From positions 1 through 64,000 of the forward strand of contig JALVVL010000010.1 in the NCBI GenBank assembly GCA_027023425.1: 64,000 bases of DNA. The letters are read 5' to 3'. Numbering within the stretch: position 1 is the stretch's first letter; each line of letters begins with the position of its first letter. The notes beneath the pieces were generated by a model. The model searched no databases, was not told where the DNA came from, and was given only the letters and a program-made list of their open reading frames with translations. Origin of the DNA: Anaerolineales bacterium (GTDB taxonomy: Bacteria > Chloroflexota > Anaerolineae > Anaerolineales > DRMV01). The translations under genes were made by a program, and so were the position numbers. Below, one piece after another: positions 24,678 through 33,459 of the stretch.

Positions 24678-26564
24678 ATGAAAACCACAAAAGCATACTA
24701 TGCGGTGCTGCTTGCCGCTATTTTAATAGCGGTGACGGCACAAACGGCACGCGCGTGGGACATTTGGCTGGTCACCACCCAAAACCGCATTCTGGTTATT
24801 CGCGATGTGGAAACCAGCCCCCATCAGGAATTCGTCCTCACCCACGATGACGTACCCGATGCCCACACCCGCTACGGCTATTTTGGTTTTGGGGATCTTT
24901 CATTTGCTCCCAACGGTAACGTTTACGCCATTTCGCTATCCTTAGAGCAAAAATCACACCTCTACACCGTAGATTTTGACACCGGCCATGTGAGCCAACT
25001 TTCCCCACAACTGCCGTTTGAATGGGGCGCGGCGCTGTTTTTTGACCCCCGCCGTAACATCGGCTACCTCGGTGGAGGGCTGGAAAGTTACATCCCCTAC
25101 CGATATTCCCACGGGCTTTATGCCTTGCATGATTACGACCCCGCCACCGTGTTTTTGTGGCACGATATGCGGCCCGACTACCCCTCTGGCGGTTACACCA
25201 GCGACTATACCGAAGCCAACGGCTATCTTTACGCCATCTGGGGGATTGGCAATTGGAGTGGCCATCACACGTACCTCCTCCAAATCACCACCGACACCGC
25301 GGGCAATTTCATTTCTTACACCAACTTGGGCGAAATGGAAACCCACGGCGTTCCCAACGCCTTGGTCGGCATATCCAGCGATGGAAACCAGATTTACGGC
25401 GTGTCCGCGGACGCACTTTACCGCGTGACCATCAGCGGCGGAAGCGCCAGTTATACCAAAATCTTAGACCTCACCCTCCTGCCCGGCGAAGAGGTCAACG
25501 GCGCGGCCAGCAAACTTGCCGATCTTTCCATTGGCATTTCCTCCCCCACCTCATCTATTATCGTGGGAGAAACCACACAGGTCACGGTCACCGTGCACAA
25601 CGCAGGGCCCTTCAGCGCAGAAGCCACAACAGCCCAAATCACCCTGCCCGCGGGCCTGACCCTGGTCAGCGCGACGCCCGACACCGGCAGTTACGACGCC
25701 GGCTCAGGCACGTGGGATTTGGGCACCATGGCTGTAGGTCAAACAGCCACTCTCACCCTGACGGTGCGCGCTCAAACCGCGGGCACACACACCATCCAAG
25801 CCGAGATCACCCACGCCGGCCCCACCGACCCCGACAGCGTAGCCTCTACCGGTTTTGCCGACGACGACTGGAGCGACGGCCAGTCCGATGATGACGAAAC
25901 CTCTTTGGCTCTGGAAGCCCTGCCCCCCACCCCAACCCCGACGCCCACACCCACTCCAACGCCTACCTTAACTTTCACCCCTACACCTACCCTAACACCC
26001 ACACCAACCTTCACACCTACGCAAACCCCCACTTCCACCCTTACGCCAACACCTCAAACACTCCCTCAAACCGGCTTTGCGCCCCACGCCATCGGCGCAC
26101 TTCCGCCTCAAAGCCGTGCCTACACCTCTCTTGACCTCACCCTCAGCATCCCCAAAATTGGCGTCAGCGCCCCCATCGTCGGCGTGCCGCGCGAGGGTCG
26201 AGGCTGGGACGTGCAGTGGTTGGGCCACGCGGTGGGCTGGCTGGAGGGCACGGCCTTCCCCACATGGTCGGGCAACACCGCGCTCACCGGCCATGTTTGG
26301 AACGCGGACAACACCCCCGGCATCTTCTACCACCTCAAAGACCTGCACTTCGGCGACCAAATTTTCCTCCGCGCTGGGGAACTCACTTACACTTACGAAG
26401 TGCGCGAAAACCGCCTCATCACCCCCTACGACACCGCCGCCGCGCTAAAACACGAAAGCCACGACTGGCTCACCCTGCTGACGTGCGAAGGCTACCTGCC
26501 CACCACCGGCGGCTACCGCTACCGCCGGATGGTGCGCGCGGTGCTGGTGCGGACAGAACGCTAA
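24678..26564 (+). CDS. Surface protein: DUF11 domain, Pro-Thr stalk, LPQTGF motif and C-terminal sortase domain
   Basis: A 628-aa exported protein. Residues 1-26 are a signal peptide (ending TARA). Residues 27-280 look like a beta-propeller of the kind fed by WD40/NHL repeats. Residues ~281-390 are a DUF11/CARDB-like beta-sandwich (ADLSIGISSPTSSIIVGETT). Residues 416-460 are a TPTPTP stalk, directly followed by LPQTGF (462-467), a sortase-type sorting motif. Residues ~485-628 are a sortase domain with LTGHVW (His539), LLTCEGY (Cys603) and YRYRRMVRAV (Arg616/617), the full catalytic triad. No C-terminal membrane helix follows. Such DUF11-stalk-sortase fusions are known to me from Anaerolineae. 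Whether the enzyme processes its own LPQTG is unknown. AAGGT precedes the ATG; a terminator follows. Confidence 0.88.
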   Translation: MKTTKAYYAVLLAAILIAVTAQTARAWDIWLVTTQNRILVIRDVETSPHQEFVLTHDDVPDAHTRYGYFGFGDLSFAPNGNVYAISLSLEQKSHLYTVDFDTGHVSQLSPQLPFEWGAALFFDPRRNIGYLGGGLESYIPYRYSHGLYALHDYDPATVFLWHDMRPDYPSGGYTSDYTEANGYLYAIWGIGNWSGHHTYLLQITTDTAGNFISYTNLGEMETHGVPNALVGISSDGNQIYGVSADALYRVTISGGSASYTKILDLTLLPGEEVNGAASKLADLSIGISSPTSSIIVGETTQVTVTVHNAGPFSAEATTAQITLPAGLTLVSATPDTGSYDAGSGTWDLGTMAVGQTATLTLTVRAQTAGTHTIQAEITHAGPTDPDSVASTGFADDDWSDGQSDDDETSLALEALPPTPTPTPTPTPTPTLTFTPTPTLTPTPTFTPTQTPTSTLTPTPQTLPQTGFAPHAIGALPPQSRAYTSLDLTLSIPKIGVSAPIVGVPREGRGWDVQWLGHAVGWLEGTAFPTWSGNTALTGHVWNADNTPGIFYHLKDLHFGDQIFLRAGELTYTYEVRENRLITPYDTAAALKHESHDWLTLLTCEGYLPTTGGYRYRRMVRAVLVRTER

Positions 26565-26582
26565 ATAGTCACTCGGCCGATC

Positions 26583-26614
26583 AAAAAAGCGCACCTTTGC
26601 GGGTGCGCTTTTTT
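26583..26614 (+). terminator. Rho-independent terminator
   Basis: AAAAAAGCGCACC pairs with GGGTGCGCTTTTTT around TTTGC, 18 nt after the stop of the sortase-fused gene. Confidence 0.85.
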
Positions 26615-26659
26615 GTGATCAAATCGTAATCACCTACGTGAGCATGGGTGCAACACGCC

Positions 26660-26975
26660 ATTTTGGGGCTAAAGTCGCGCCGTAGGGCGACTTCGCAAGC
26701 AGTAGGTGCAGTTTCAACTGCCGACGGAGAACCACAGAAAGCACAGAAATGCTATAGAAAACACAGAAAGGTATAAGGGACGAGGTAACGTGCTTTGCGT
26801 GTCATTGCGAGCCGCCGAAGGCGGCGAAGCAATCCCCTTTTCGGTGAGCGGGATACTGCTTCGGCGGCTACGCCTCCTCGCGGTGACGCATCGGCGTGCC
26901 CTGGAAGGCGACAAGTCGCCGTAGACCGACTTCGCAAGCAGTAGGTGCAGTTTCAACTGCCGACTTGCACGACAA
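26660..26975. repeat. Multi-hairpin repeat (GCAGTTTCAACTGC family) with CATTGCGAGCC element and CACAGAAA insert
   Basis: GCAGTTTCAACTGC lies at 26708-26721 and 26947-26960, a CATTGCGAGCCGCCGAAGG element at 26800-26890, and AACCACAGAAAGCACAGAAA (26730-26775) is a piece of the CACAGA family lodged inside. It has the same order of parts as the copy at 24270-24608, on the other side of the sortase-fused gene. No gene is seen in 26615-26992. Confidence 0.85.
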
Positions 26976-26992
26976 GCAAGTAGGTAATCACA

Positions 26993-28132
26993 TCAAATTT
27001 CTTTTCGGAAAACTCTGTGATTTTTGTACTCTTTCGCTCCAACATTTTTCAAATCGCGTCGCATTTGGACGGCGGTTTCGGCAACTTGGGTCAGTTCGCC
27101 GTGCTCGTAGCGGTTTTCAGAGGCGACAGTCTTGTACATTTCATCGTAAAGCAAAACATTTGCGCCGCGTCCGTGATATTTCGGCAACACGCCCGCGCCG
27201 TTCAACGAAATCCAGTTGGTGTGCGAGCGCGTCCAGAGCAGGTCAACAATGTTCCACGGGTAAAGGTGCCCCTTCGCCCGCTTCATCGCCGGCGAAACGT
27301 CGGGAAAGCCGAACAAAAAGCCGATAACATCCTCATCCTTGTTGAGAATGACCTTGATGTAGCGCGGCACGGCCACCAAGACCAGCGTGTCAACCACAAA
27401 TTTGATTTCGTTTTGGGTTAACGGGTAATATTCCCAATTGTTCACAAAAGTATCGTTGTAGGTGCGCCCAATTTTGTCCGCCCAGCGGCGGATTTCGCCA
27501 ACCGAAGAGAAGGTGTGGACGCGGAAAGTGCCGCGCTCTTGCACCTTGCGAGCAATACGGCGGATGCGGTCGGGCAACTTGTAGTCGGGCACATGGATGT
27601 AGGTTGAAACGAAGTCAACTTCCTTCTCAAACCCCATTTCTTCCATAAATTTGGGGTAGTAGGGGAAGTTGTAATTCATCATGTTCATCATTTGATGATG
27701 TTCAAAACCCTCTATTTGAATGCCATAGCCGTCAAAGGGGCTAAAACCCTTTGGCCCAACCAAAGCGTTCAAGCCGCGCTTGTGCGCCCATTCTTCAACG
27801 CGCGCAAACAACGCTTTGGCGACTTCAATGTCTTCAATCGTGTCAAAGAAATAAAAACTCGCCTGCTTGGTGCCGTGATATTCGTTGAAACGCTTGTTTT
27901 CAAGCGCGGCTATGCGCCCCACCACCTCACCATCTCGCTCGGCGAGGAAAAAATCGGCGTCGGAGTGTTCGTAGAAGGGATGCTTTTTCCTGTTGAGCGT
28001 GTGCTTCAGGTCGGAGATAAACGGCGGCGTCCACTGAGGCACGTCTTTGTAAAGGTCAAAATGAAATTTGATGAATGCTTTGACGTCTTTGGGGTTTTCG
28101 GTATCAATTTGTCTTACTTTGACAGTGCCCAT
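26993..28132 (-). CDS. GNAT-superfamily acetyltransferase-like protein (tandem domain)
   Basis: A 379-aa cytoplasmic protein. The N-terminal half begins with FHFDLYKDVPQWTPPF and contains ADFFLAERDGEVVGRIAAL, the GNAT beta-4 region, then WAHKRGLNALVGPKGFSPF. The C-terminal half repeats the pattern less clearly (YIKVILNKDEDVIGFLFGFP, GVLPKYHGRGANVLLYDEM), where KYHGRGANVLL resembles the acetyl-CoA P-loop. Substrate unknown. AAGGAG lies 10 nt before the ATG. It follows the glucan phosphorylase gene by 40 bp on the same strand, so they may share a transcript; nothing else links them. Confidence 0.75.
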   Translation of the reverse strand: MGTVKVRQIDTENPKDVKAFIKFHFDLYKDVPQWTPPFISDLKHTLNRKKHPFYEHSDADFFLAERDGEVVGRIAALENKRFNEYHGTKQASFYFFDTIEDIEVAKALFARVEEWAHKRGLNALVGPKGFSPFDGYGIQIEGFEHHQMMNMMNYNFPYYPKFMEEMGFEKEVDFVSTYIHVPDYKLPDRIRRIARKVQERGTFRVHTFSSVGEIRRWADKIGRTYNDTFVNNWEYYPLTQNEIKFVVDTLVLVAVPRYIKVILNKDEDVIGFLFGFPDVSPAMKRAKGHLYPWNIVDLLWTRSHTNWISLNGAGVLPKYHGRGANVLLYDEMYKTVASENRYEHGELTQVAETAVQMRRDLKNVGAKEYKNHRVFRKEI

Positions 28133-28172
28133 GATTGCACTCTCCTTGGGGAGGAAAATTGGGAATTGCGAA

Positions 28173-30332
28173 TTAGGAATTGCGGTTGGGGTGCCGCATA
28201 GCAGGCAAGTACATTGTTTTGACGTACTCTTTCACCATACGGCGGGTGCTGAACTGCGGGGTGATGGTGCGGATTGATTCGCGGACGCGTTCCAGCCATT
28301 CAGCGGGCAAGCCATCGGTGGAACGGCGCTTGTAGTAAAGCGGGATGATTTCGTTTTCCAGCACGGCATACAGGCTTTCCGCGTCCGCGGCGTCCTGCGC
28401 GGCGGGGTCGTCGTAATCGGTCTCGTCGCCAATTGCCCAGCCATTGCGCCCGTTGTAGCCTTCCCGCCACCAGCCGTCCAGCACCGAAAAGTTGAGCACG
28501 CCGTTGATGGCGGCCTTCATGCCCGAGGTGCCCGAAGCCTCGTTGGGGCGGCGGGGCGTGTTCAGCCACACATCCACGCCCTGCACCAGGTAACGGGCGA
28601 GGTTCATGTCGTAATCTTCCACGAACACCAGACGCCCGCCGTTTTCCGCCAGTTTGACCTTGCGGTAGACCTCCTGAATCAGGCGCTTGCCCGGCTCGTC
28701 GGCGGGGTGGGCTTTGCCCGCAAAGATGATCTGCACCGGCATGTTGGGGCGGTTGAGCAGGCTGAGCAGGCGCCCGAAGTCGCTCAGCACGAGGTTGGCG
28801 CGCTTGTAGGTGGCAAAGCGGCGGGCAAAGCCGATGGTGAGCGCGTAGGGGTCAAGGAGCACGCCCGCGGCCACCACCTGCACCGGATGCACCCGCAGTT
28901 CCAGCCACATCTTGCGGGCGCGTTCCCGCAGGTAAGCCACCAGTTTGCGCTTCAGGTGGCGGCGCACCGCCCACAGTTCACCGTCGGGGATGCGGTCTAC
29001 CTGCTCCCAAATTTCGGGGTCGTCCATGTGCTCCCGCCAGTCCGCGCCCAAATAGCGGTCAAAGAGCAGCCCGAGGCGGCGGGCGAGCCAGGTATCCACA
29101 TGCACGCCGTTGGTGATGTGGGTGATGGGCACGTCGTCTTCCTTGCGGTCGGGCCAGAGGAAGTGCCACATTTTGCGGGCGACGCGGCCGTGCAGTTCCG
29201 AAACGCCGTTACGATATTCGGCTAAGCGCAGGGCAAGGATGGGCATGGAAAAGGTCTCGCCCCACGGGTGCTCGCGGCGCGCCAACTCCAAAAACTGCTC
29301 GCGGGTGAGGCCGAGTTCCGGCCAGAGGCGGGCAAAGTAGCGCTCCACCAGCCAGGTGGGGAATTCGTCGTTGCCTGCGGGCACGGGCGTGTGGGTGGTG
29401 AACACGCTGCTGCGGGCGACCTGCTCGGCGGCTTCCTCAAAGGGCACGCCCTGCGCGACCAGTTCGCGGATGCGTTCCAACGTCATGAAAGCCGAGTGCC
29501 CCTCGTTCATGTGCCAGACGCGCGGCGCGCAGCCCAGTTTCCGCAGGGCGCGCACGCCGCCGATGCCCAAAATGATTTCCTGCGAAATGCGCAAATCCAG
29601 TTCGCTGCTGTAGAGGCGGGCAGTGAGCGCGCGGTCGTCGGCGGAATTGCCTTCCACGTCGCTATCCAGCAGCACCAGCGGCACGCGGCCGACCTGAATC
29701 GTCCACAGCCGCACCTGCACCTCGCGGCCGGGCAGTTCCACCGAAACGGTCAGCGGCTTGCCGTCTGCATCGTAAAGCGGGATGATGGGCAGGTCGTCGT
29801 AGCGCAGGTTGACGGGCAGGGCTTCCTGCCAGCCGTCGTCGCTGATGCGCTGGGTGAAATAGCCGTGGGTGTAGAAAAAGCCCACAGCCACTAAGGGCAG
29901 GCCGAGGTCGCTGGATTCCTTGAGGTGGTCGCCCGAAAGCACCCCCAAACCGCCAGCGTAGATGGGCAGGGTTTCGTGCAGGCCGAACTCGGTGGAAAAG
30001 TAAGCGATGGTGCCCTGCACGTCGGGGTATTCACGGCGGAACCAGGTGTCGGCGGCGTTCAGGTAGCGGTCGTAGGCGTGCATCACCGCGTCGTAGCGGC
30101 TGAGGAAGTGCTTGTCTGCGGCCACCGCGTTCAGGCGGGCGCGCGGCACTTGTTTGAGGAAGCGCACCGGGTTGTGATAAGTTTCCTCCCACAGCGAATC
30201 GTCAATATGGCGGAAAAGGCGCTGGGCGCGCGGATGCCACGTCCACCAGAGGTTGTAGGCCAGTTCGCCGAGGCGGTTGATGCGGCGGGGCAGGCTGAAG
30301 TGGTTGGGCAAATCGGTGAAAAACGAAAGCAT
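28173..30332 (-). CDS. glgP: Alpha-glucan (glycogen/maltodextrin) phosphorylase
   Basis: Releases glucose-1-phosphate from alpha-1,4-glucans with PLP, cytoplasmic. At 719 aa it is the short GT35 subfamily found in archaea and many thermophiles and Chloroflexi, with an N-terminal DUF3417 region (INRLGELAYNLWWTWHPRAQ). Motifs: YFSTEFGLHETLPIYAGGLG, HMNEGHSAFM, ITNGVHVDTWL, and the PLP-lysine segment SGTSGMKAAINGVLNFSV. I chose the ATG at 30332 (AAGGATGG upstream; MLSFFTDLP); the upstream extension is not conserved. Third positions are very GC-rich, unlike the GNAT gene after it. With pfkA at 35084 it connects storage-glucan use to glycolysis. Confidence 0.95.
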   Translation of the reverse strand: MLSFFTDLPNHFSLPRRINRLGELAYNLWWTWHPRAQRLFRHIDDSLWEETYHNPVRFLKQVPRARLNAVAADKHFLSRYDAVMHAYDRYLNAADTWFRREYPDVQGTIAYFSTEFGLHETLPIYAGGLGVLSGDHLKESSDLGLPLVAVGFFYTHGYFTQRISDDGWQEALPVNLRYDDLPIIPLYDADGKPLTVSVELPGREVQVRLWTIQVGRVPLVLLDSDVEGNSADDRALTARLYSSELDLRISQEIILGIGGVRALRKLGCAPRVWHMNEGHSAFMTLERIRELVAQGVPFEEAAEQVARSSVFTTHTPVPAGNDEFPTWLVERYFARLWPELGLTREQFLELARREHPWGETFSMPILALRLAEYRNGVSELHGRVARKMWHFLWPDRKEDDVPITHITNGVHVDTWLARRLGLLFDRYLGADWREHMDDPEIWEQVDRIPDGELWAVRRHLKRKLVAYLRERARKMWLELRVHPVQVVAAGVLLDPYALTIGFARRFATYKRANLVLSDFGRLLSLLNRPNMPVQIIFAGKAHPADEPGKRLIQEVYRKVKLAENGGRLVFVEDYDMNLARYLVQGVDVWLNTPRRPNEASGTSGMKAAINGVLNFSVLDGWWREGYNGRNGWAIGDETDYDDPAAQDAADAESLYAVLENEIIPLYYKRRSTDGLPAEWLERVRESIRTITPQFSTRRMVKEYVKTMYLPAMRHPNRNS

Positions 30333-30464
30333 GAAGCCATCCTTACGGCGAGGCCGCATAAATTCATAGTGAGCGCAAAGCGCCCACCGCGCCGATTTTA
30401 CCACGGTTGAACGCGCGGCAAACGGCGTGATTTAGCCCGGGAGCACTAAAAGGTTGTTGAGAAA

Positions 30465-30580
30465 CGCCTTGCTTCGCCCTCACCCCTCAAGCCGCCCATC
30501 GGCGGCTTTCTCCCCTCTCCCAATGGGAGAGGGGAGAAACGGCGAGCGCAGCGAGCCAAAGTGGGGTGAGGGCTGGATAA
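30465..30580. repeat. CTCCCCTCTCCC/GGGAGAGGGGAG palindromic repeat
   Basis: CCCTCACCCCTCAAGCCG on the left and GGGGTGAGGGCTGG on the right flank CTCCCCTCTCCC-AATG-GGAGAGGGGAG, a long hairpin. It is related to the element at 17640-17985. The rest of 30333-30663 shows nothing recognisable. Confidence 0.8.
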
Positions 30581-30663
30581 GGCTTCTATGCTTGTGAGCA
30601 CCCGTTTCCACATATCTTTAGTGCTCCCTTTAGCCCCATCCCCCTGCGCCACAAACGGGCGGC

Positions 30664-31287
30664 TCAGCCCTCATCGTGAAATGCGAACGATCTTCTGTGG
30701 ATGGCCGAAAGGCCTAATTCCTTGACTGCGGCGCGGTGAAACGCCGTTCCGTAACCTTTATGCCGTCCAAAGCCATAAGCCGGGAAAGCCCCATCGTAAG
30801 AGCGCATCAGTTCATCGCGGTGCACTTTGGCAAGGATGGAGGCCGCCGCAATGCTGAGGGCGCGCCCGTCACCCTTGACCAACGCGGTCTGCGGCAACTC
30901 GCACTCCGGCAAGGTAAAGTAGTCCAACAGCAAATAATCGGGAGCAACGCCCAAGAAGGCCAACGCTCGCCGCGCGGCGAGGTACACTGCCCACACAATG
31001 CCCAAAGAATCAATCTCGGCTGGCAAAGAATAGCCAACCGCCCATGCCAACGCAAGGGATTTCACAACCTCGGCAAAGTGCTCCCGCCTGCGTGGGGTGA
31101 GGGCTTTGGAATCGTCCACGCCCTCAAGCGCCAATTCGCTCATTCCCGCTGGGAAAACAACAGCGCCAACGGCAACCGGGCCAGCGAGCGCGCCGCGCCC
31201 CGCTTCGTCTATCCCAGCCACAAACCTAAAGCCCCCATTCCACAAACTGCGCTCAAAAGCAAAATCAGGCCTTCGCTTTGCCGTCAT
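30664..31287 (-). CDS. rnhB: Ribonuclease HII
   Basis: Cuts RNA embedded in DNA:RNA hybrids, removing misincorporated ribonucleotides. The 207-aa product has FVAGIDEAGRGALAGPVAVGA (catalytic Asp-Glu), VDDSKALTPRRRE, the second acidic cluster DYLLLDYFTLPE, VKGDGRALSIAAASILAKVHRD and a C-terminal YGFGRHKGYGTAFH. GGGGAG 4 nt before the ATG at 31287 supports the start, which overlaps the end of the upstream glycosyltransferase gene by 23 nt, so it is the last gene of a three-gene operon. Confidence 0.95.
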   Translation of the reverse strand: MTAKRRPDFAFERSLWNGGFRFVAGIDEAGRGALAGPVAVGAVVFPAGMSELALEGVDDSKALTPRRREHFAEVVKSLALAWAVGYSLPAEIDSLGIVWAVYLAARRALAFLGVAPDYLLLDYFTLPECELPQTALVKGDGRALSIAAASILAKVHRDELMRSYDGAFPAYGFGRHKGYGTAFHRAAVKELGLSAIHRRSFAFHDEG

Positions 31288-32020
31288 ACACTCCCCGCAA
31301 AGCGTTCCAACGAATTGTCAGCAAATCCCAAGCCATCCTAAGCGAATCGCCCACAAGGCGAACGCGGCTGTCGGGGTCAAAATACCAATCCACTGGCACT
31401 TCCACAATGCGGTAACCACGCCGACGGGCTATGAACAGCACCTCCACATCAAACGACATACCGGGAAGGGTTTGGAAGCGGAAGAGGTCTTCGGCCACCT
31501 CGGCGCGGAAGCACTTAAAGCCGCATTGAGTGTCCTTGAAGCCGGGGAGCGCCATCACCTGCACCATCAAATTGAAAGCGCGCCCTATGATGTGCCGGTA
31601 AGAAGGCTCACCGATGCGCCGCGAATCCGGAAGTTCGCGAGAAGCAATGGCAATGTCAAAATTTTCCAGTTGTGGGGGGAGGAAACGTGAAATTTGCTCA
31701 ATGGGCATGGAAAGATCAGCATCGCTCAAAAAGCGATAAGCGCCGCGCGCCTCCAACATTCCCCGCCGCACGGCCAGCCCTTTGCCGCGCTCATCCTCAT
31801 GAAAAACTCGCACCATCCCCGGATTGGAAGCCTCAAATTCACGCGCAATTTCAAGCGTGTTATCCTCAGAGCCGTTTTCAACGATAACCACTTCAGAGCG
31901 GTAGGGCTGAGAATGCAAAAATTCCAACACTTTGGGCAAAGTGTTGGGAAGGCGGCGCGATTCGTTGTGCGCAGGAATCACAACCGAAAGGAAAATGGGC
32001 TCAGTAGACCGTGTTTGCAT
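31265..32020 (-). CDS. Family 2 glycosyltransferase (dolichyl/polyprenyl-phosphate sugar transferase type)
   Basis: A GT-A-fold enzyme of the Alg5/DPM1 type that typically loads glucose or mannose onto a polyprenyl phosphate at the membrane. The 251-aa product has SVVIPAHNESRRLPNTL, VIVENGSEDNTLEI, ERGKGLAVRRGML, the metal-binding FLSDADLSMP and the acceptor-side GFKDTQCGFKCFRAEVAEDLF. There is no C-terminal membrane domain, so another protein may anchor it. I chose the ATG at 32020, which overlaps the upstream gene by 20 nt; a TTG at 32044 is possible. A GtrA-like flippase candidate is at 42274 but not in the same operon. Confidence 0.88.
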   Translation of the reverse strand: MQTRSTEPIFLSVVIPAHNESRRLPNTLPKVLEFLHSQPYRSEVVIVENGSEDNTLEIAREFEASNPGMVRVFHEDERGKGLAVRRGMLEARGAYRFLSDADLSMPIEQISRFLPPQLENFDIAIASRELPDSRRIGEPSYRHIIGRAFNLMVQVMALPGFKDTQCGFKCFRAEVAEDLFRFQTLPGMSFDVEVLFIARRRGYRIVEVPVDWYFDPDSRVRLVGDSLRMAWDLLTIRWNALRGVYDGKAKA

Positions 32021-32789
32021 AGAGCAGATAAAAGACCACACCAATGGACACGCATAAGGTAATGGTGGCTAAAATGCCCAAAATTGCCCACTGACGAGGC
32101 GTAAAATTGAAATAGCGCTCAACCTTCTTCAAAGTCTTAGAAGAACGGCGCTTCTTGGGGCGGGTTTTCTTTTTCGGGCGCTCGGGCGCCGCGGATTTAC
32201 GGGATGAAACGGCCTCAAAAACTCTTAGCACCTGCTTTGGAGTGAGCACTACCTCAGAATCTTTTGCTAAGCGGGCAAAATACCGCTTCAGCCCATCAAT
32301 GAGCAAGGGTTTTACAGCGGGGTTTACAGGGTCAATATCCACACCGGGGTTTGTGAAGACCATTATCGGCTTGACTGGTACCCTTTCCCCCAGCACTTTC
32401 TCTAAAAATTGCTCAGCCGCCTTGGCCTGATCAAGCGCGGTGCGCACAATGTTTGGCTTTGCCAAACGGTAGCGCCGCGAATTGCGTTGCATCACCTCCC
32501 AGTATTCCTCCCGTATGCGGTAAAAACCCGCATTAGGCCACACGGCAAGCAAATAAGCCCCACTCGGCCCAACCAAAAGCGGCGGCAGGGGAGTACTCTG
32601 CCCATCCGGCTTCAAGCCGCGGATAAGCAAATAGCGGTTATCCAGCAGCGAGCGGAGCAGTTCCACAACTTCATCTTGCGCTTTTTGCTCGCGATACCAC
32701 CTACTGCCATATTTAGCCACCAACTGCCAGCGCTTTAGGGTGCTTGCGCGCGCCTCTTCCACTTCCGGCGTAAGATTCACAACCTGCAT
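32001..32789 (-). CDS. NERD-like domain protein with C-terminal membrane anchor
   Basis: The 262-aa product is not firmly assigned. Residues ~40-180 resemble a nuclease-related (NERD-type) core: EVVELLRSLLDNRYLLIRGL, LLVGPSGAYLLAVWP, then PVKPIMVFTNPGVDIDP. Catalytic residues cannot be confirmed by eye. Residues 205-225 are highly basic (RPKKKTRPKKRRSSK), followed by one transmembrane helix (WAILGILATITLCVSIGVVF) and a very short tail, giving an N-in, tail-anchored topology. GAGGT precedes the ATG. It heads an operon with the glycosyltransferase and rnhB through overlapping ends. A DNA- or RNA-facing membrane protein is suggested only by the basic patch. Confidence 0.7.
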   Translation of the reverse strand: MQVVNLTPEVEEARASTLKRWQLVAKYGSRWYREQKAQDEVVELLRSLLDNRYLLIRGLKPDGQSTPLPPLLVGPSGAYLLAVWPNAGFYRIREEYWEVMQRNSRRYRLAKPNIVRTALDQAKAAEQFLEKVLGERVPVKPIMVFTNPGVDIDPVNPAVKPLLIDGLKRYFARLAKDSEVVLTPKQVLRVFEAVSSRKSAAPERPKKKTRPKKRRSSKTLKKVERYFNFTPRQWAILGILATITLCVSIGVVFYLLYANTVY

Positions 32790-32916
32790 AGTCTTTTACC
32801 TCGCTTTTGGCAACTCAGCAGGTAACATTTGTGCTTATTATAAACCGAAAACGCTCGGCACAGCGTTGACTTTTCGCTTGAGATGCATTCAAAATACGTA
32901 AAAAGCGGATTCGTTA

Positions 32917-32925
32917 TGATATACT
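32917..32925 (+). promoter_or_regulatory. Extended -10 promoter for dtd-aroH-proC
   Basis: TGATATACT, about 35 nt before the dtd ATG. No matching -35 at 17 bp. It serves the three-gene + strand run. Confidence 0.5.
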
Positions 32926-32961
32926 GGCGCAAGTTTAAAGACCGACAAAAAGGAGGCTAAG

Positions 32962-33414
32962 ATGCGGGTATTGCTCCAGCGCGCCAAATGGGGCAAAGTG
33001 AGCATTGATGGCCGGGTTGTGGGAGAAATCGGCCTTGGAGTGGTGCTTTTGGTGGGAGTGACCCACTCCGACACCGAAAAAGAAGCCGCCTATCTCGCCA
33101 ACAAAATCGCCAACCTGCGCATATTCAACGATGAAAACGGCAAAATGAACCTCTCGTTGTTGGATGTTGGAGGCGCGGCTTTAGTCATTTCGCAATTCAC
33201 CCTCTACGCCGATGTGCGAAAAGGCCGCAGGCCGGCATTCGTGGACGCCGCGCCACCTTCCATCGCCCGCCCATTGATAGACCGCTTCGCCGAAATGCTA
33301 CAAGAGCAAGGCGTGCCGGTGCAAACGGGGGAATTTGGCGCCCACATGGAAGTGAGCCTTTGCAACGATGGGCCGGTAACAATTTGGCTGGAAAGGAACG
33401 CCAAGCAAAAGTGA
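32962..33414 (+). CDS. dtd: D-aminoacyl-tRNA deacylase
   Basis: Hydrolyses D-amino acids (and glycine) mischarged on tRNA, a proofreading step. The 150-aa product is full length and has the two cross-dimer active-site motifs, ISQFTLYAD and a C-terminal NDGPVTI that carries the usual Gly-cisPro region. The N-terminus [17 protein letters not shown] is typical. AAGGAGG 5 nt before the ATG. It is first in a run with aroH (46 bp later) and proC, all small housekeeping genes. Confidence 0.96.
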   Translation: MRVLLQRAKWGKVSIDGRVVGEIGLGVVLLVGVTHSDTEKEAAYLANKIANLRIFNDENGKMNLSLLDVGGAALVISQFTLYADVRKGRRPAFVDAAPPSIARPLIDRFAEMLQEQGVPVQTGEFGAHMEVSLCNDGPVTIWLERNAKQK

Positions 33415-33459
33415 AGCCGTGCCCAACTCAAACCCGCGAGTTTGCCCACGGAGGAGAAA

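Noticed and set aside
25920..26065. Tandem repeat in the Pro-Thr stalk of the sortase-fused gene
   Set aside because: It is in frame and encodes a normal low-complexity extracellular linker, not a non-coding element.
31265..32789. Glycosyltransferase and NERD-like gene as one frameshifted gene
   Set aside because: Each has its own complete fold, start and stop; the 20-bp overlap is normal translational coupling.
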